A stretch of 64,000 bases of DNA. Source: Neocallimastix lanati (nom. inval.) (taxonomy: Eukaryota > Neocallimastigomycota > Neocallimastigomycetes > Neocallimastigales > Neocallimastigaceae). Numbering within the stretch: the stretch's first letter is position 1; every line of letters begins with the position of its first letter. A model generated the notes under the pieces. It had not been told where the DNA came from. It saw only the letters and a program-made list of their open reading frames with translations, and ran no database searches. Made by a program: the position numbers and the translations under genes. Below are positions 34,714 to 45,696 of the stretch, piece after piece. The stretch covers positions 124,001-188,000 of the forward strand of contig JACVTC010000025.1 in the NCBI GenBank assembly GCA_016946835.1. The letters are read 5' to 3'.

Positions 34714-35298
34714 GGTTACAACCCTCGCTTCTCACCAGTTGTGCCAAGTTCTATTAATGTTCCGCGTGCTGAAGAATTTAAAACAAACTTAGCGAAACTT
34801 TTCAAACAATTAAAAGAAAATTTAAAACAAGCAAGAAATAAACAAAAAAAATTCGCCAACCAACACAGAATTAAAGCACCTGAATTCAAAGTAAACGACA
34901 AAGTTTGGATAAACAGTTCATTCATATTAAGAAATAAAAATAAAAAATTAAAACCAAGAAAGCTAGGACCTTATAAAATAATTGAAAAAGTTTCTCCAGT
35001 AACATATAAAATTGATTTTCCAAAAAATATAAGAATACACCCAATTATCAATGTAACAGAACTTGAGTTATACTACAAAGACAATTTTAAAAGAAAAAAG
35101 GAACCTCCGCCTCCAATTATAGTTAATATTGAAGAAGAATATGAAGTAGAAGAAATACTTGATAAAAGAAATCATTATGGAAAGATTCAATATCTTATTA
35201 AGTGGAAAAGATATCCTTTATCTGAAGCATCTTGGGAACCGGAAGAAAACCTCAACTGTCCAGAAATACTCAAAAAATTTAATAAATCAAACAAATAA
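34714..35298 (+). pseudogene. Gypsy G2 integrase C-terminus with chromodomain
   Basis: In frame with the integrase after one stop. VWINSSFILRNKNKKLKPRK and LGPYKIIEKV give the GPY/F-type module, HPIINVTELELYY the linker, and EEYEVEEILDKR, YLIKWKRYPLSEASWEPEEN and LKKF a complete chromodomain. In chromoviruses this domain guides insertion to particular chromatin. Ends with TAA at 35298. Confidence 0.9.
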
Positions 35299-35616
35299 AC
35301 TTATATTTAGAAAATGAATCTATAAAATTAATTACACTAAAAATTTATATTTATTAATATCAAATTTTTATTAATATCAATATTAATAATCTTTACTATT
35401 TTTACTTATTAATGTTAATATTATTTAAATTAATGTTACTTTATAATTAATAATGCATTTTTATGTTTATCATGTATTGAAATTTTACACCAAATAATTA
35501 TTAAAATAATTTATATATTAAAATAATTAAATAAAATTTTTTTAGTATTGTTTAACCTAGTTTTAAGATTCGTCTGGTATCCGAATCCTAGATGAGGACC
35601 ATGTAATGAAACTCAT
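35299..35616 (+). mobile_element. Gypsy G2 3' end: untranslated tail, polypurine-like tract and LTR start
   Basis: After AT-rich 3' sequence, GATGAGGACCA leads directly into TGTAATGAAACTCAT at 35602, which fits a polypurine tract and an LTR beginning with TG. Only 15 bp of this LTR are seen before the L3 solo LTR interrupts it. Inference from position and motif only. Confidence 0.4.
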
Positions 35617-35875
35617 TGTAATAATTCTATTAAGAACTAACTCAAAACAGAATTATTAACTACAACTTAACGACTAATTCATTAAGTTGAGAAAATAGAA
35701 AATAAAATAAAAAAAATCTTTTACCTATAGAGTTTATTATAAAATTAATTATAATAATAATACATAAAACAAAAGAAGAATTATTTGTATAAATTTGATT
35801 TTAAAAATATGTTTTTGAATAGAATACTTTATTAATTCATTAAAGTTAAAAATATAAAATAGTTATTATAACGAT

Positions 35876-35907
<32 letters not shown>

Positions 35908-36545
35908 TATAATAATTATTTTAATGAGTTCTTTATTATTATATTTTTCTTATAATAATAACTCTTAATTTCTCAAAGAGAACCCAAGAGCCTTATTTAT
36001 ATTTTTTTATGAAAATAAGGTTAAATAAGAAAAGGTTTTCTAATCTTAACAAATTTCTTATCTAGGAAAAGATTAAATAGAAAAACCTAAATAAGTTTTC
36101 GATCGATATTCTATCCATATCGATTATCGCATTAATAAAGTAAAACCGATTACTTCTAAAAAGTAATTGGGAAAAATCTTAATTAACCGATTTTCCAATC
36201 TAATCTAATGATCGAAAATAAAAGAAAATAATAAAAGATATTTCGATCATATAATTTATCCTTATATAAAAAATATAAAATTAAATAGTTAATAAAATAC
36301 AAAATACATTATAAAATACAGAATACATTAGTTATAGTAGAGAAATTAATATATTGTAAATATATTATTTAAAATTAATTAAAAAATAAATTTTGTTAAA
36401 TTAACGAATATTTAAAATTAAATTAAATAAATTTAGTGAATAAATATTATATGTAATTAAATAAAGTTATAGTTATAACTTAAATAAGAAAATATAATTA
36501 TTTGTTAGCAAATAATTATAGATTCTTACACTCATATGGTACAAG
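35612..36545 (-). mobile_element. L3 solo LTR, copy 1, with CTCAT duplication
   Basis: 924 bp from 35617 to 36540, in reverse orientation (the LTR start TGTAAGAATC is at 36540, the end ATTATTACA at 35617). It is flanked by CTCAT on both sides (35612-35616 and 36541-36545). It matches the plus-strand copy at 40935-41847, including a TCTCTTTGAGAAAT region and TTATTATTATAA. No coding sequence is present, so it is a solo LTR left by recombination. Confidence 0.85.
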
Positions 36546-37417
36546 ATCTGAAGATTTTATTAATAAAATAATATATTCTAATAATAAGAAAAATTTTTAA
36601 TAATATTCTCTAAATCTAAATCTAAAATTAAATAATAAACTATTCTAATCTTAGTCTAAACTATCCTAATCTAAAATAATCTAAACTAAATTAAAATTAC
36701 TTACACTAATATCCTAATCTAAACTAAACTAATCTTAACTAAATAATTTCACTAAACCTATTGCTATTTCTATAAAATGTTTAATCTAACTAATCTATTA
36801 CTAAGCTAATTTTATATTATACTACCTTACTACTACACACTATACTCAAAAAATTATTAACTAAACACTTTAAGAATACTAAATTTAGAAAAACTATTTA
36901 ATAAATATTTATTTATTTTAAACTATTTAATTTATAATTTTATCTTTTAGAAAATATTAAAAAAATAATATATTAATAAAATCGTAAGAAAAAGAGAGAG
37001 AACTAAAATATTGTGTTACTTTGTTCTTATTTATACTAATAAAATATTTGTTTGATTGGATTAAAAATAAAAATAAAAAAAAATTATTTAATAATAAAAA
37101 TTTAATAAAAATAAATTTAATAATAAAAATATAATAATAAAAATATAAAAATATAATAATAAAATATATTAAACTTAAATTTTCTAAATTATTAAAATAT
37201 TATATAAAAGTTTTACAATATTAAATAAATAATATAATTAATACATGATTTTTTAATACATTTATTTATATTTCATTTAATTTTATAATATTCTATAACT
37301 AATATTTTAATATTTAATTTTTTTAATATTTATTTATAATTGTTAATAATATTTTTTACTTTAATATTTTCTTTAAATAGTTTAATTTTTTTTTATTTAA
37401 TCGTACCGTATCACATT
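36546..37417 (+). other. AT-rich region, possible remainder of the gypsy G2 3' LTR
   Basis: Directly continues the G2 LTR start if the L3 insertion is removed and could end at CGTACCGTATCACA (about 37416). Between 36600 and 36900 the plus strand repeats CTAATCTAAACT-like words. No gene. Confidence 0.35.
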
Positions 37418-37823
37418 GTAAAAATCTATAATTATTTGCTAACAAATAATTAAATTTTCTTAGTTAAGTTATTATAACTATAACTTTATTTAATTACATA
37501 TAATATTTATTCATTAAATTTATTTAATTTAATTTTAAATATTCATTAGTTTAATAAAATTTATTTAATTAATTTTAAATAATATATTTACAATATATTA
37601 ATTTTTCTACTATAACTAATGTATTCTGTATTGTATTCTGTATTTTATAATGTATTTTATAATGTATTCTGTATTTTATTAACTATTTAATTTTATATTT
37701 TTTATATAAGAATAAATTATATGATCAAAATTTCTTTTATTATTTTATTCTTTTATTTTCGATCATTAGATTAGATTGGAAAATCGGTTAATTAAGATTT
37801 TTCCCAATTACTTTTTAGAAGTA
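37418..37823 (+). mobile_element. L3 LTR fragment, copy 4, inverted relative to copy 1
   Basis: TGTAAAAATCTATAATTATT starts about 400 bp that are the near-exact inverse of 36151-36540. It ends at CTTTTTAGAAGTA, after which about 70 bp of unknown sequence lead to the G1 RNase H at 37893. Confidence 0.75.
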
Positions 37824-37892
37824 GAAAAGAACTAATTTATGAATAACTTCATAAAGTAGTTCTTACATTTTAGTATTCGTTACATATATATT

Positions 37893-39357
37893 ATTATTCA
37901 AAGAAACTCAGCAAGGCTTAAGTGAACTCCTCGATTACAGAGAAAAAATTATTAGCCATTAAGACTTCTTTTGCAGAATGGCGACACTTGCTTCAAGGCG
38001 CGAAGCACAAGATTATTGTTTATAGTGACCACAGAAATCTGTTGTTCGCTACAAAACCACAACTATTAACTCTTAGGCAAATTAGATGGCAAGAACTATT
38101 CGCCACGTACTGGTTTGAAATAGTATACAGACCTTGGAAGAAGAATGGCAAAACTGATGCCCTCTCAACATTTGAAACGGAGAAAACTGAGGGTAAAGAA
38201 TTTGATAAAGATAGCCTATTGAAACCTGATCAATTGGTAAGATTTGATGATGTAGATGGAGAAGCTAATTATTTAGCCTTAGCTACCAATTTCGTGGATG
38301 ATATTAAGCAGGCCTATAGACAGGATAAAATGGCCCAAGAGATATTAAAAGACTTAGCAGAATACACCAGAAATAATTATAACAAGAAGTATTGGCTAGA
38401 AGTAGATAGTCTTCTGGTGATAAAATAAAATCCTGAACAAATATACGTTCCCACAATGTTCAGGAAAACGATTATTCAATTAAACCATGACTTGGAGTAC
38501 GCAGGTCACTTAGGAATCGACAAGACTTCCAATCTACTATCTAGGAATTTCTACAGGCCGAAGATGAGAAAGGATATATCAGGCTACGTGAAAGCTTGGA
38601 AAACCTGCGCTACCAAGAAAGATGATAGACACAAGGAATATGGTACTGCGGTAAGAGTTTCGGTTGCAGAATTACCCTGGCAAGAGGTACAATTAGACTT
38701 TATTACGGATCTGCCAGTAAAACGTAGGATAAGAACGGATAGGGTTAGGGTTAGGGAAACGAAGAGAGCAGAATGTATCTTAGTGTGCTTCTACAAATTA
38801 ACCAAGATGATACACCTGATAGGATTTAAACATGTGCTCAACACTAACGAGACTGCTGACGAGTTCCTAAAAGAAATTTATAGGTTGCACTGATTCCCTA
38901 AGGTGGTTACGACTGACAGAGGAGTTCAGTTTACAAGCCAAGTATAGAAGGAGCTGCTAGAGTTCTTCGGAACTGAGAATTACGATGCCTTACCTTTCTA
39001 CAAGCTAAGCACACGAAAGTACGGACCGTTCAAGGTAGTAGGCGTCGACGAGGAAAAGAAAAATTACAGGCTATGTATCAAGTGTTCCATGTAAGCGAAT
39101 TGGAACAATTCTATAAACTACCAAAAACGTTAGTAACGGCTCCTGTAGGAAGCCATAAGATAATTCACATCCTTGGATCTAGGAAACACCAAGGACAGTA
39201 CCAATATCTGGTTACGTACCAGAATGATAAACAAAAGTGAGTAAACGCCGACGTGATCGACGACAATCCTCACTATGCAGAATACTAAGATTTAAGTTAT
39301 AGCCAATTCATTGATAACGTCATCAACCTTTAGTAGCTTTCTCCTTGGGGGAGGCCT
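37893..39357 (+). pseudogene. Gypsy G1 copy g: RNase H, integrase, C-terminus
   Basis: RNase H: SSITEKKLLAIKTSFAEWRH, YSDHRNLLFATKP, GKTDALS. Linker: LLKPDQLVRFDDVDGEANY. Zinc-binding region: HDLEYAGHLGIDKTSNLL with NFYRPKMRKDI and WKTCATKK. Core: QLDFITDLPV, then a telomere-like tract at 38737-38755, CILVCFYKLTKMIHLIG and TTDRGVQFTSQV. About 430 bp of integrase are missing between FFGTE and YDALPFYKL near 38975. A chromodomain-like tail (HILGSRKHQGQYQYLV) follows, then the polypurine tract CTTGGGGGAGGCCT. Stops at 38426, 38891 and 38947. Confidence 0.85.
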
Positions 39358-39927
39358 TGTAACAGATACATGGTAAGTTCATGCCTATCTAATGATAGTT
39401 CTTTGATTAAGTAACGTATCTTTAAACAGTTAGCAATTTCAGCTAATCAAATAAAATCTTTTCTTGAATTTCGTATATTAAATTTTATTATTTTATAGTT
39501 TATTTTTATAATTAATTATATAGTTAAATATTTAATTAAATATATTTTTAGTTAGTTGATTAGTAAAATAAGTTAAATTAAATTATTTGCCAATCATAAA
39601 ATTATTAACATATATAAATAATAACTGAACTTGTAATTGTAACGCACTAGCGTTACTATTAATGTAAATTGTTAAAATAAATATTAATATTAATAAATAT
39701 AAATATAATTATTAAATAAATAAATTTACCCTGTGTAAGCCCAGTAACTGATAACAAATAGAGTTACAAAGTGCTGCGCTATATTCTAGAGTAATAAAAT
39801 AAATAATTATAATTATAATTAATTCTAGTGTTTATTATTAACAGCTCGAATAGAGAGGTGTTAAATTATTTTAGCCTTTAAAATTAGTTATTCGTAATTT
39901 TAGTTAATAATAAACTTACCTTTTACA
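39358..39927 (+). mobile_element. Gypsy G1 copy g: 3' LTR
   Basis: 570 bp, TGTAACAGATACATGGTAAG to AAACTTACCTTTTACA, matching in the reverse orientation the LTRs at 51177-51734 and 58232-58790. Shared landmarks include ACGCACTAGCGTTACTATTA and GCTCGAATAGAGAGGTG. Confidence 0.9.
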
Positions 39928-40929
39928 GTGGTAAAGAATGAATTAATAACCTTTATTTTGTATAAAATATTATTAATAATTCTTTACTAAATTGTAATTT
40001 CTTATATTCTTGATAACCTAAACCTAATTATAAAAATTAAGTTATTTTGATATAAATTAATTTTAACTTGTAAATAATTTTAAATCAATCTTAATTAATT
40101 ACTTTATTTTTATGTTATTAAATATATGTGTATATTAAAATACTATTGTAAATATTAAAATTATATACTTTTAGGATATTATAAATTATTGAAATTATTA
40201 ATTAAATATAATTATAAAAATTTATTATAAACTGTTAATATTATAAGATTATTAAAATTATTAAATATTATTATTAAAATTTATTTATTACTACTATTAA
40301 ATATTATTATAAAATTATTAAATTTATTAATTAAATTTATTATTAAAAATTATTATTAAAAATTATTATTAAAAATTATTAATTATTATAAAAATTTATT
40401 ATTTAAATATTATCAAATTTACTATTAAAATTATTAAATATTATAAAATTTTATTTTATTTTTGAAAATAATTACAAGTATTATATAAAATAATTAAAGA
40501 TTATTAAATTTATTATATTAATCATTAAAAACATTTTTATTTAACTTAAAAATATCAAAGAAAATAGAAAAAACTATTTTCTATATATTTATTTTATAAT
40601 TATTTCTAATTAAATTATATTTAAATATAATATTATTATATTTATAAAAATTAAAACAAAAATGAATTATTGATATAAAATTAATTCAATAATTCTATAA
40701 AATTATTTAAATTATAAACAAGTAATTACACTTTAAATTTACAAAAAAATATAAATATTATAAAAATTCTTTAAAAAAAATAAATATGTAAATTCTAGTA
40801 AATATTAAATATTAATAAATACTAAATAAATTTTAATAAAAAGAAATATTATTTTATTTTAAATCAATAAAGGGTAATTCTCATTCCCCCTGCTTGCTTT
40901 TTAAAATAATTGAGTCTCACCCAGAGTCT
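39928..40929. other. AT-rich region, no gene seen
   Basis: Long A/T tract with TTATTAAAATTATTA repeats (40230-40450). A small less AT-rich patch at 40870-40930 (CTCATTCCCCCTGCTTGC) was not identified. Confidence 0.5.
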
Positions 40930-41852
40930 ACCAATGTAAAAAATTATAATTATTTCCTTTGAAATAATTATTATTTCTTAGTTCATAATAAATTATCTAA
41001 TTATTATATATTACATTCATTAAATTAATATTATATAATTTATTTAAATTATTATATATATTCATTAAATATAATTATAAGTATTTATTTAATTATAATT
41101 ATTACATCCATTGATTATATTAGTAATTTATTTATTTATTCATTTAATTTTAACATATAATATTGTCATTTTATTAATATTAATTTAAAATTAATCCTGT
41201 TTTAGTAATTTTTATAAATGATTGATTTTATTTTTATGAATTCATTATTTTATTTAATTAGTAACAATAATATTTAAATAATTCATTTAAATCATTTTTA
41301 TTATATTTTCTTTTATTTTATCTATTTCTAGTGTACTTAATATTAGACAATCGATATTTTAAAGTTTTTCCCGATTTTACCAATCGGTTTTACTTAAAAT
41401 ATATGTATAGATTATCGTTTGAATTCTTGTTTAGGTTTTTCTTCTAATCTTTTCCTAAACAATTAATTTGTTAAGATTAGAAAAAAATTTATTAAAATTT
41501 AAAAGTATAAATAGAAACACTTGAGTTCTCTTTGAGAAATCAAGAGTTATTATTATAACAAACTGTAGTAATAGTAATACAAAATTATAAAATAAAACAC
41601 TTTATAACTTTTTCATTACTAAATTATATTTTATCTTTTAAAATTATAAAATAAAGTATTTTTAATTATTAATAAAACAATTTTAATTTGAACCAACTTT
41701 ACGTGTACTGCCTTACTACTTTGTTGTAATAAACTCTTTTAAATAAGTATATTTAAATTCTCAATTTAATAATATTATTTAATTATTAAATTGTAGTTAA
41801 TAATTCTATTATTTAAAATTATTAATTTATTTAATAGAATTATTACAACCAA
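40930..41852 (+). mobile_element. L3 solo LTR, copy 2, with ACCAA duplication
   Basis: 913 bp from TGTAAAAAATTATAATTATT (40935) to GAATTATTACA (41847), flanked by ACCAA at 40930-40934 and 41848-41852. A TATAAATAG box near 41508 and GTTCTCTTTGAGAAATCAAG just after it look like a promoter and transcript start. Homologous to the inverted copy at 35617-36540. It landed 9 bp before a G1 LTR fragment. Confidence 0.85.
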
Positions 41853-41856
41853 CGGT

Positions 41857-42108
41857 TGTAACAGATACATGAGAACTTTAAACCTATCCAATGATAGTCC
41901 ATAGGTTTCGTAATGTATCTCTAAACAGTTAGCAATTTCAGCTAATCAAATAAAATCTTTTCTTAAATTTCGTACATTAAATTTTATTATTTTATTGTTA
42001 ATTATACAGTTGAATACTTAGTTAAATAAATTTTTATTTAGTGATTAGTAAACTGAGTTAAATTAAATTATTTACAAATCATAAAATTATTAACATGTAT
42101 AAATAATA
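41857..42108 (+). mobile_element. Gypsy G1 LTR fragment
   Basis: TGTAACAGATACATGAGAAC and the following 250 bp match the first half of the G1 LTR (compare 39358-39610). It is truncated after ATGTATAAATAATAA. Confidence 0.8.
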
Positions 42109-42589
42109 ATTTAATAAAATTTGAGTTTTCTTGTTTTCTTTTTATAAATTTCGAATGAAATAATTATGTATATGGATAAATAAGTATATAGACAAATTTT
42201 ATATTTTTATAATGAATATAAATCTTCTATTGAATTGATGAATGTTGATTTGCATATTTAACTTGTTGTTAAATTAATATAAATAAAACTTTTAATATAA
42301 ATATTTATATTAAAAATAACTTTTTATATATATATATTATGAATGATATTATTTATATGATTAATTTTATTGCATTTGTTAGTTATATTGTAAGTATTAA
42401 TGATAATAATTCTATAATTAAAACTGTATTTTTAGTAATTTTATTTATATTAAATTATTATATTAAATTATTATATTGATCAATTTATATTATTATCTTC
42501 CTTTTAATTTATTATTTAATTTAGAGTTTATATTTTTTTTTTTAAATATCAATTTTTAGTTTTATTTTATACTTCTTTACTTTATAACC
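42109..42589. other. AT-rich spacer, no gene seen
   Basis: No feature supported. Confidence 0.5.
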
Positions 42590-42815
42590 TTCAGCTTAAA
42601 TATTAATAGCTGACATTAAATATTATATATTTTTTATTTTATCCTTCAGTTTAAAATTATAAAACTGACTTTTATATTTTTATTCTTTCTTTATATACAT
42701 TTTAGCTTAAATATGGAAAACACTTATTATATATTTTTGTTTCCTTTATCTTTTAAACTTCAGCTTAAATATAATAGCTGACTCATTCTTTACTATGTTT
42801 TGTTTATTTTATTTT
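42590..42815. repeat. Tandem repeat, four 56-58 bp units each with an AGCT palindrome
   Basis: Units start at 42590, 42646, 42702 and 42760 with TCAGCTTAAATAT-type sequence and continue to a TAGCTGAC-type complement, then AT-rich filler. Within each unit TCAGCT and AGCTGA can pair across about 10-12 bases; units 2 and 3 are more worn. Similar units occur at 21988-22075. Confidence 0.65.
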
Positions 42816-42992
42816 TTTTATTTTATATCTTTATAAAAATCATTTAATATCTTTTCAATTTTGTTAATTTTTATACTATGTCTTTTTTTAAATTATTAAA
42901 GTGATAAATAATTTATATATATTAATTTATTTTTAAAGAGGTCTTTTAAAGTGCACTTTTGATAACTCTTTTCTTAAAATATTTTGTTTTAA

Positions 42993-42995
42993 TTA

Positions 42996-43029
<34 letters not shown>

Positions 43030-43290
43030 AGTAGTAGTAGTAGTAGTAGTAGTTCAATCCAAAATTTATATAAAAAGTCCGTGATGATTTTAAATTTATC
43101 ATAATCTTTATTATTTAATATACTGTCTAGTATATTATAATTTGGTGGTGGATTATTATTATATTTTCGAAGTTCACTTTTAGTTGCATAGATGTCATCA
43201 TTGCATATAAAATGCCAAAAGGGAATATGCATAAATAACTTGCATTTTTGAATATGAGCTCTATTCATTTCCCTATGGCATATTGGACAG
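42993..43290 (-). pseudogene. LINE C-terminal Cys/His region
   Basis: Minus strand: CPICHREMNRAHIQKC from 43289 downward, the Cys/His motif that follows LINE reverse transcriptases, then about 60 residues and a run of Leu and Ile codons produced by the (AGT)n and (ATT)n microsatellite at 42998-43054. The long homopolymeric tail is probably a repeat expansion rather than original coding sequence. Confidence 0.65.
42998..43054. repeat. Compound (ATT)n-(AGT)n microsatellite
   Basis: About ten ATT units followed by about eight AGT units, in frame with the LINE C-terminus on the minus strand. Confidence 0.9.
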
Positions 43291-43611
43291 ATTTATTTAT
43301 ATAGAAAAATATTTAATCTCCATCTTATTGTTCTATATCTTGTTATAGGATCATTGATATAGATGCATTGATCAGAAGAATTACTTTTACATAATTTTTA
43401 TCCGTCTTCTTTTTCACCCTTGCTAATGGAAGAATACAAGTTATTAATGTCGAATTCCCAAAGTTACTTTTATAGATAAGATCTTTCCACTGAATTATCT
43501 AAATGTTCTTTCCAATTAATTCCAGAGCATCTATGAATAAATCGCAAGTATTTGTATTCTTTTTTTGGAAGTCTATTTTCTTCTGAACCTAAATAAAAAA
43601 GAAGATCATCC

Positions 43612-43765
43612 ATGTCGCTATTATTATTACTATTATTTATGTCGTTATTATCATTATTATTATAATTATTATCATTATCAACACTATTATTATTATTTAT
43701 GTTGTTATCATAATTATTATCATCATCATCATCATCATTATCATTATCATTATTGTTATTAAAAT
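43612..43765. repeat. ATT/ATC-rich trinucleotide tract inside the LINE RT
   Basis: A degenerate trinucleotide repeat that stays in frame and codes for about 45 Asn and Asp residues on the minus strand, between the FNIEKS and YKYLRF motifs of the reverse transcriptase. Confidence 0.9.
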
Positions 43766-44279
43766 AAGGATCACTATGGAAAACTGACTTTTCAATATTA
43801 AACTCCATTCCATTTTCTTCAGTCCATTTAAAACAGATATCTAGCATTTTTTACATATCATCTTTATTTTCATTATTTAATTTATTATCATCAGCATAGA
43901 AAAGACAATTAGGTAATGGATCATTTGGATACCTTTCTGTCAATTCTGATGCTAAATCATCAATGAAAACATTAAAAAGTAAAGGTAATAAAATAGCACT
44001 TTGTAATAAACCTCTATGTATTTCTATTTCATCCGTTATTTCCTGATTTACAATAATTCTTGTAGTACATTCAGAAAATAACGAAGCAATCAATGAGAGG
44101 ATACCTTTGGGAAGATTTCTTTTTTCTAATTTTTTAATCAACATTTTAATTGGAACGGTATCATAGGTTTTCTTTAAATTCAAAAAACATGTTTTGGATT
44201 ACAACTCTGAGCTGTTTCATTTGAGGCTATATGTCCTAACCCCTATCCCCTCTAGTAATACTTTACGCAATGTATTTGT

Positions 44280-44331
44280 TATTGATATTAGTCTACAATC
44301 TTATATCAAAGATTGTAGACTAATATCAATA
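44280..44331. repeat. Perfect 21-bp inverted repeat, 10-base loop
   Basis: 44280-44300 (TATTGATATTAGTCTACAATC without one base at each end shown) is the exact reverse complement of 44311-44331. The left arm is the coding sequence for DCRLISI of the LINE RT; the right arm is an inverted extra copy that breaks the frame between KKKNPR and DCRLISI. Confidence 0.95.
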
Positions 44332-45120
44332 TATACGAGGATTTTTCTTTTTTGTAATAGGAAATTTAATGGATTCATTCCATCCTTTAGGTGTCATTCT
44401 AAACTTTATACACATTTGATAAAGATATAGTAAAAATTTTGGAAAGTCTGTTCCTAAAAGAGTTTTCAATATTACTGGATGAATCCTTGCTTTATTTGAA
44501 GATGATTTACTAATCTTGAACTTAATTTGATCCTCGTTTAAATATTCATGAAATTCCTCATCGTAGCTTCCCAAATAATTTCTTCTTAGATCTTTTGGAT
44601 TAAACTTCTCCGTTTTATATTTATATATTTTTTTATAATAATTAAAGACAGCTTCAAGAGGCGTTAAATTTGGCGATTCTGATTCAATAAATTGAGGATT
44701 TTCATGAGTTCTTTAAATGTTCCTTAAAAATTCTCAGTACAATATTTATTTCTATTGGACTTTTTTCTGAAATTGAATTAGAATATTATTCTAATTCATC
44801 GTTTGTACTGACAATTTTCGATTTTTCATTATCCGATATAGATTTTCCAATTTCAAAAAAATACCTATCTGGAGATTGATAGACATTTTATTTTTTGATA
44901 AAGAACCTTTTAAATCAGAACTCGTTTCTTGTATAAATTCCATTATTAATTCATTGAAGGTATTTATAACATTTTGTTTTACCTCCAATGAAGATTATTG
45001 AAATTTACTTATTATAGTTTTCAAATTTTGCAAGGTTATTTTTGAAAATATATTAATTCTATTTGAAAAAGAATTTCTTATTAAAGTAAGTTTTAAATTT
45101 TTAATATGTAGTGTTAGGTA

Positions 45121-45133
45121 TAGGGTTAGGGTT
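45121..45133. repeat. Telomere-like tract
   Basis: TAGGGTTAGGGTT, two TTAGGG-type units, in the non-coding part of the LINE locus. Confidence 0.85.
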
Positions 45134-45283
45134 TCCTAATTTTATTTAAGTTATTTATTTTATAATACATGCGTTAAGTTAAAAATACATAAGATAAATG
45201 AAAAATATATAAAATAAGTAATAAAATTAATAAAATAATAATAGAAAATAAAAGGAAAGTAAAGAAAAGAAAAATAAAAGAAA

Positions 45284-45298
45284 TTAGGGTTAGGGTTA
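45284..45298. repeat. Telomere-like tract
   Basis: TTAGGGTTAGGGTTA, just over two units, same orientation as the tract at 45121. Confidence 0.85.
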
Positions 45299-45696
45299 AC
45301 TTTTAATTTTTATTTAATTATTCAAATAGTCAATACATAAATTTTGTATATTTAAATTACATAAAATCAAACTACATGATTTCAAGAAAATTAACATTTT
45401 TTAAATTGCTAAAAAGTAAAATTAAATATAGATTTAGAAAATTAAGCATAAAATATTAGTTTTATAAAAATATTTTTAAAGATTTATCTTTTAAGATTGG
45501 AAGAATTTTTAAATATTTTTGAATCAAATGTTTAGAAATTTAAGAATAATAATAAAATTATAGTATTTGTGAAGTTTTTATAAAATATTTTAAAGTTAAT
45601 ATTGGTTAAGTAAAATTTTTAAATATAGTTAAGAAATTTAAAAAATAATATAATAAAAATCTTTAATTTTGAATTAAAAAATTACTAGAAATTCTT
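45299..45696. other. AT-rich spacer, no gene seen
   Basis: Lies between the telomere-like tract and the ORF1-like frame. Confidence 0.5.

Larger units (their letters stand above)
43470..44988 (-). pseudogene. LINE reverse transcriptase
   Basis: Minus-strand segments in order: FKISKSSSNKARIHPVILK with LYLYQMCIKFRMTPKGWNES and FPITKKKNPR (44520-44330); DCRLISITNTLRKVLLEGIG (44300-44240); FLNLKKTYDTVPIKMLIKKL (44187-44130), RGLLQSAILLPLLFNVFIDD (44010-43950), LFYADDNKLNN with the catalytic ADD (43895-43870), FKWTEENGMEFNIEKS (43830-43795), then an Asn/Asp-rich insertion and KEYKYLRFIHRCSGINWKEH. These are the fingers, palm and thumb motifs of non-LTR retrotransposon RT. Breaks lie at 44325, 44190 and 43850. 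The endonuclease part was not recognised upstream; 44988-44791 is a plausible part of the preceding region. Confidence 0.85.

Noticed and set aside
36600-36900. Degenerate CCCTAA telomere array
   Set aside because: CTAATCTAAACT-like words recur, but there is no run of true telomere units, and base composition explains them.
43565-43762. Tyr/His-rich small protein on the plus strand
   Set aside because: It is the antisense reading of the Asn/Asp trinucleotide tract in the LINE RT.
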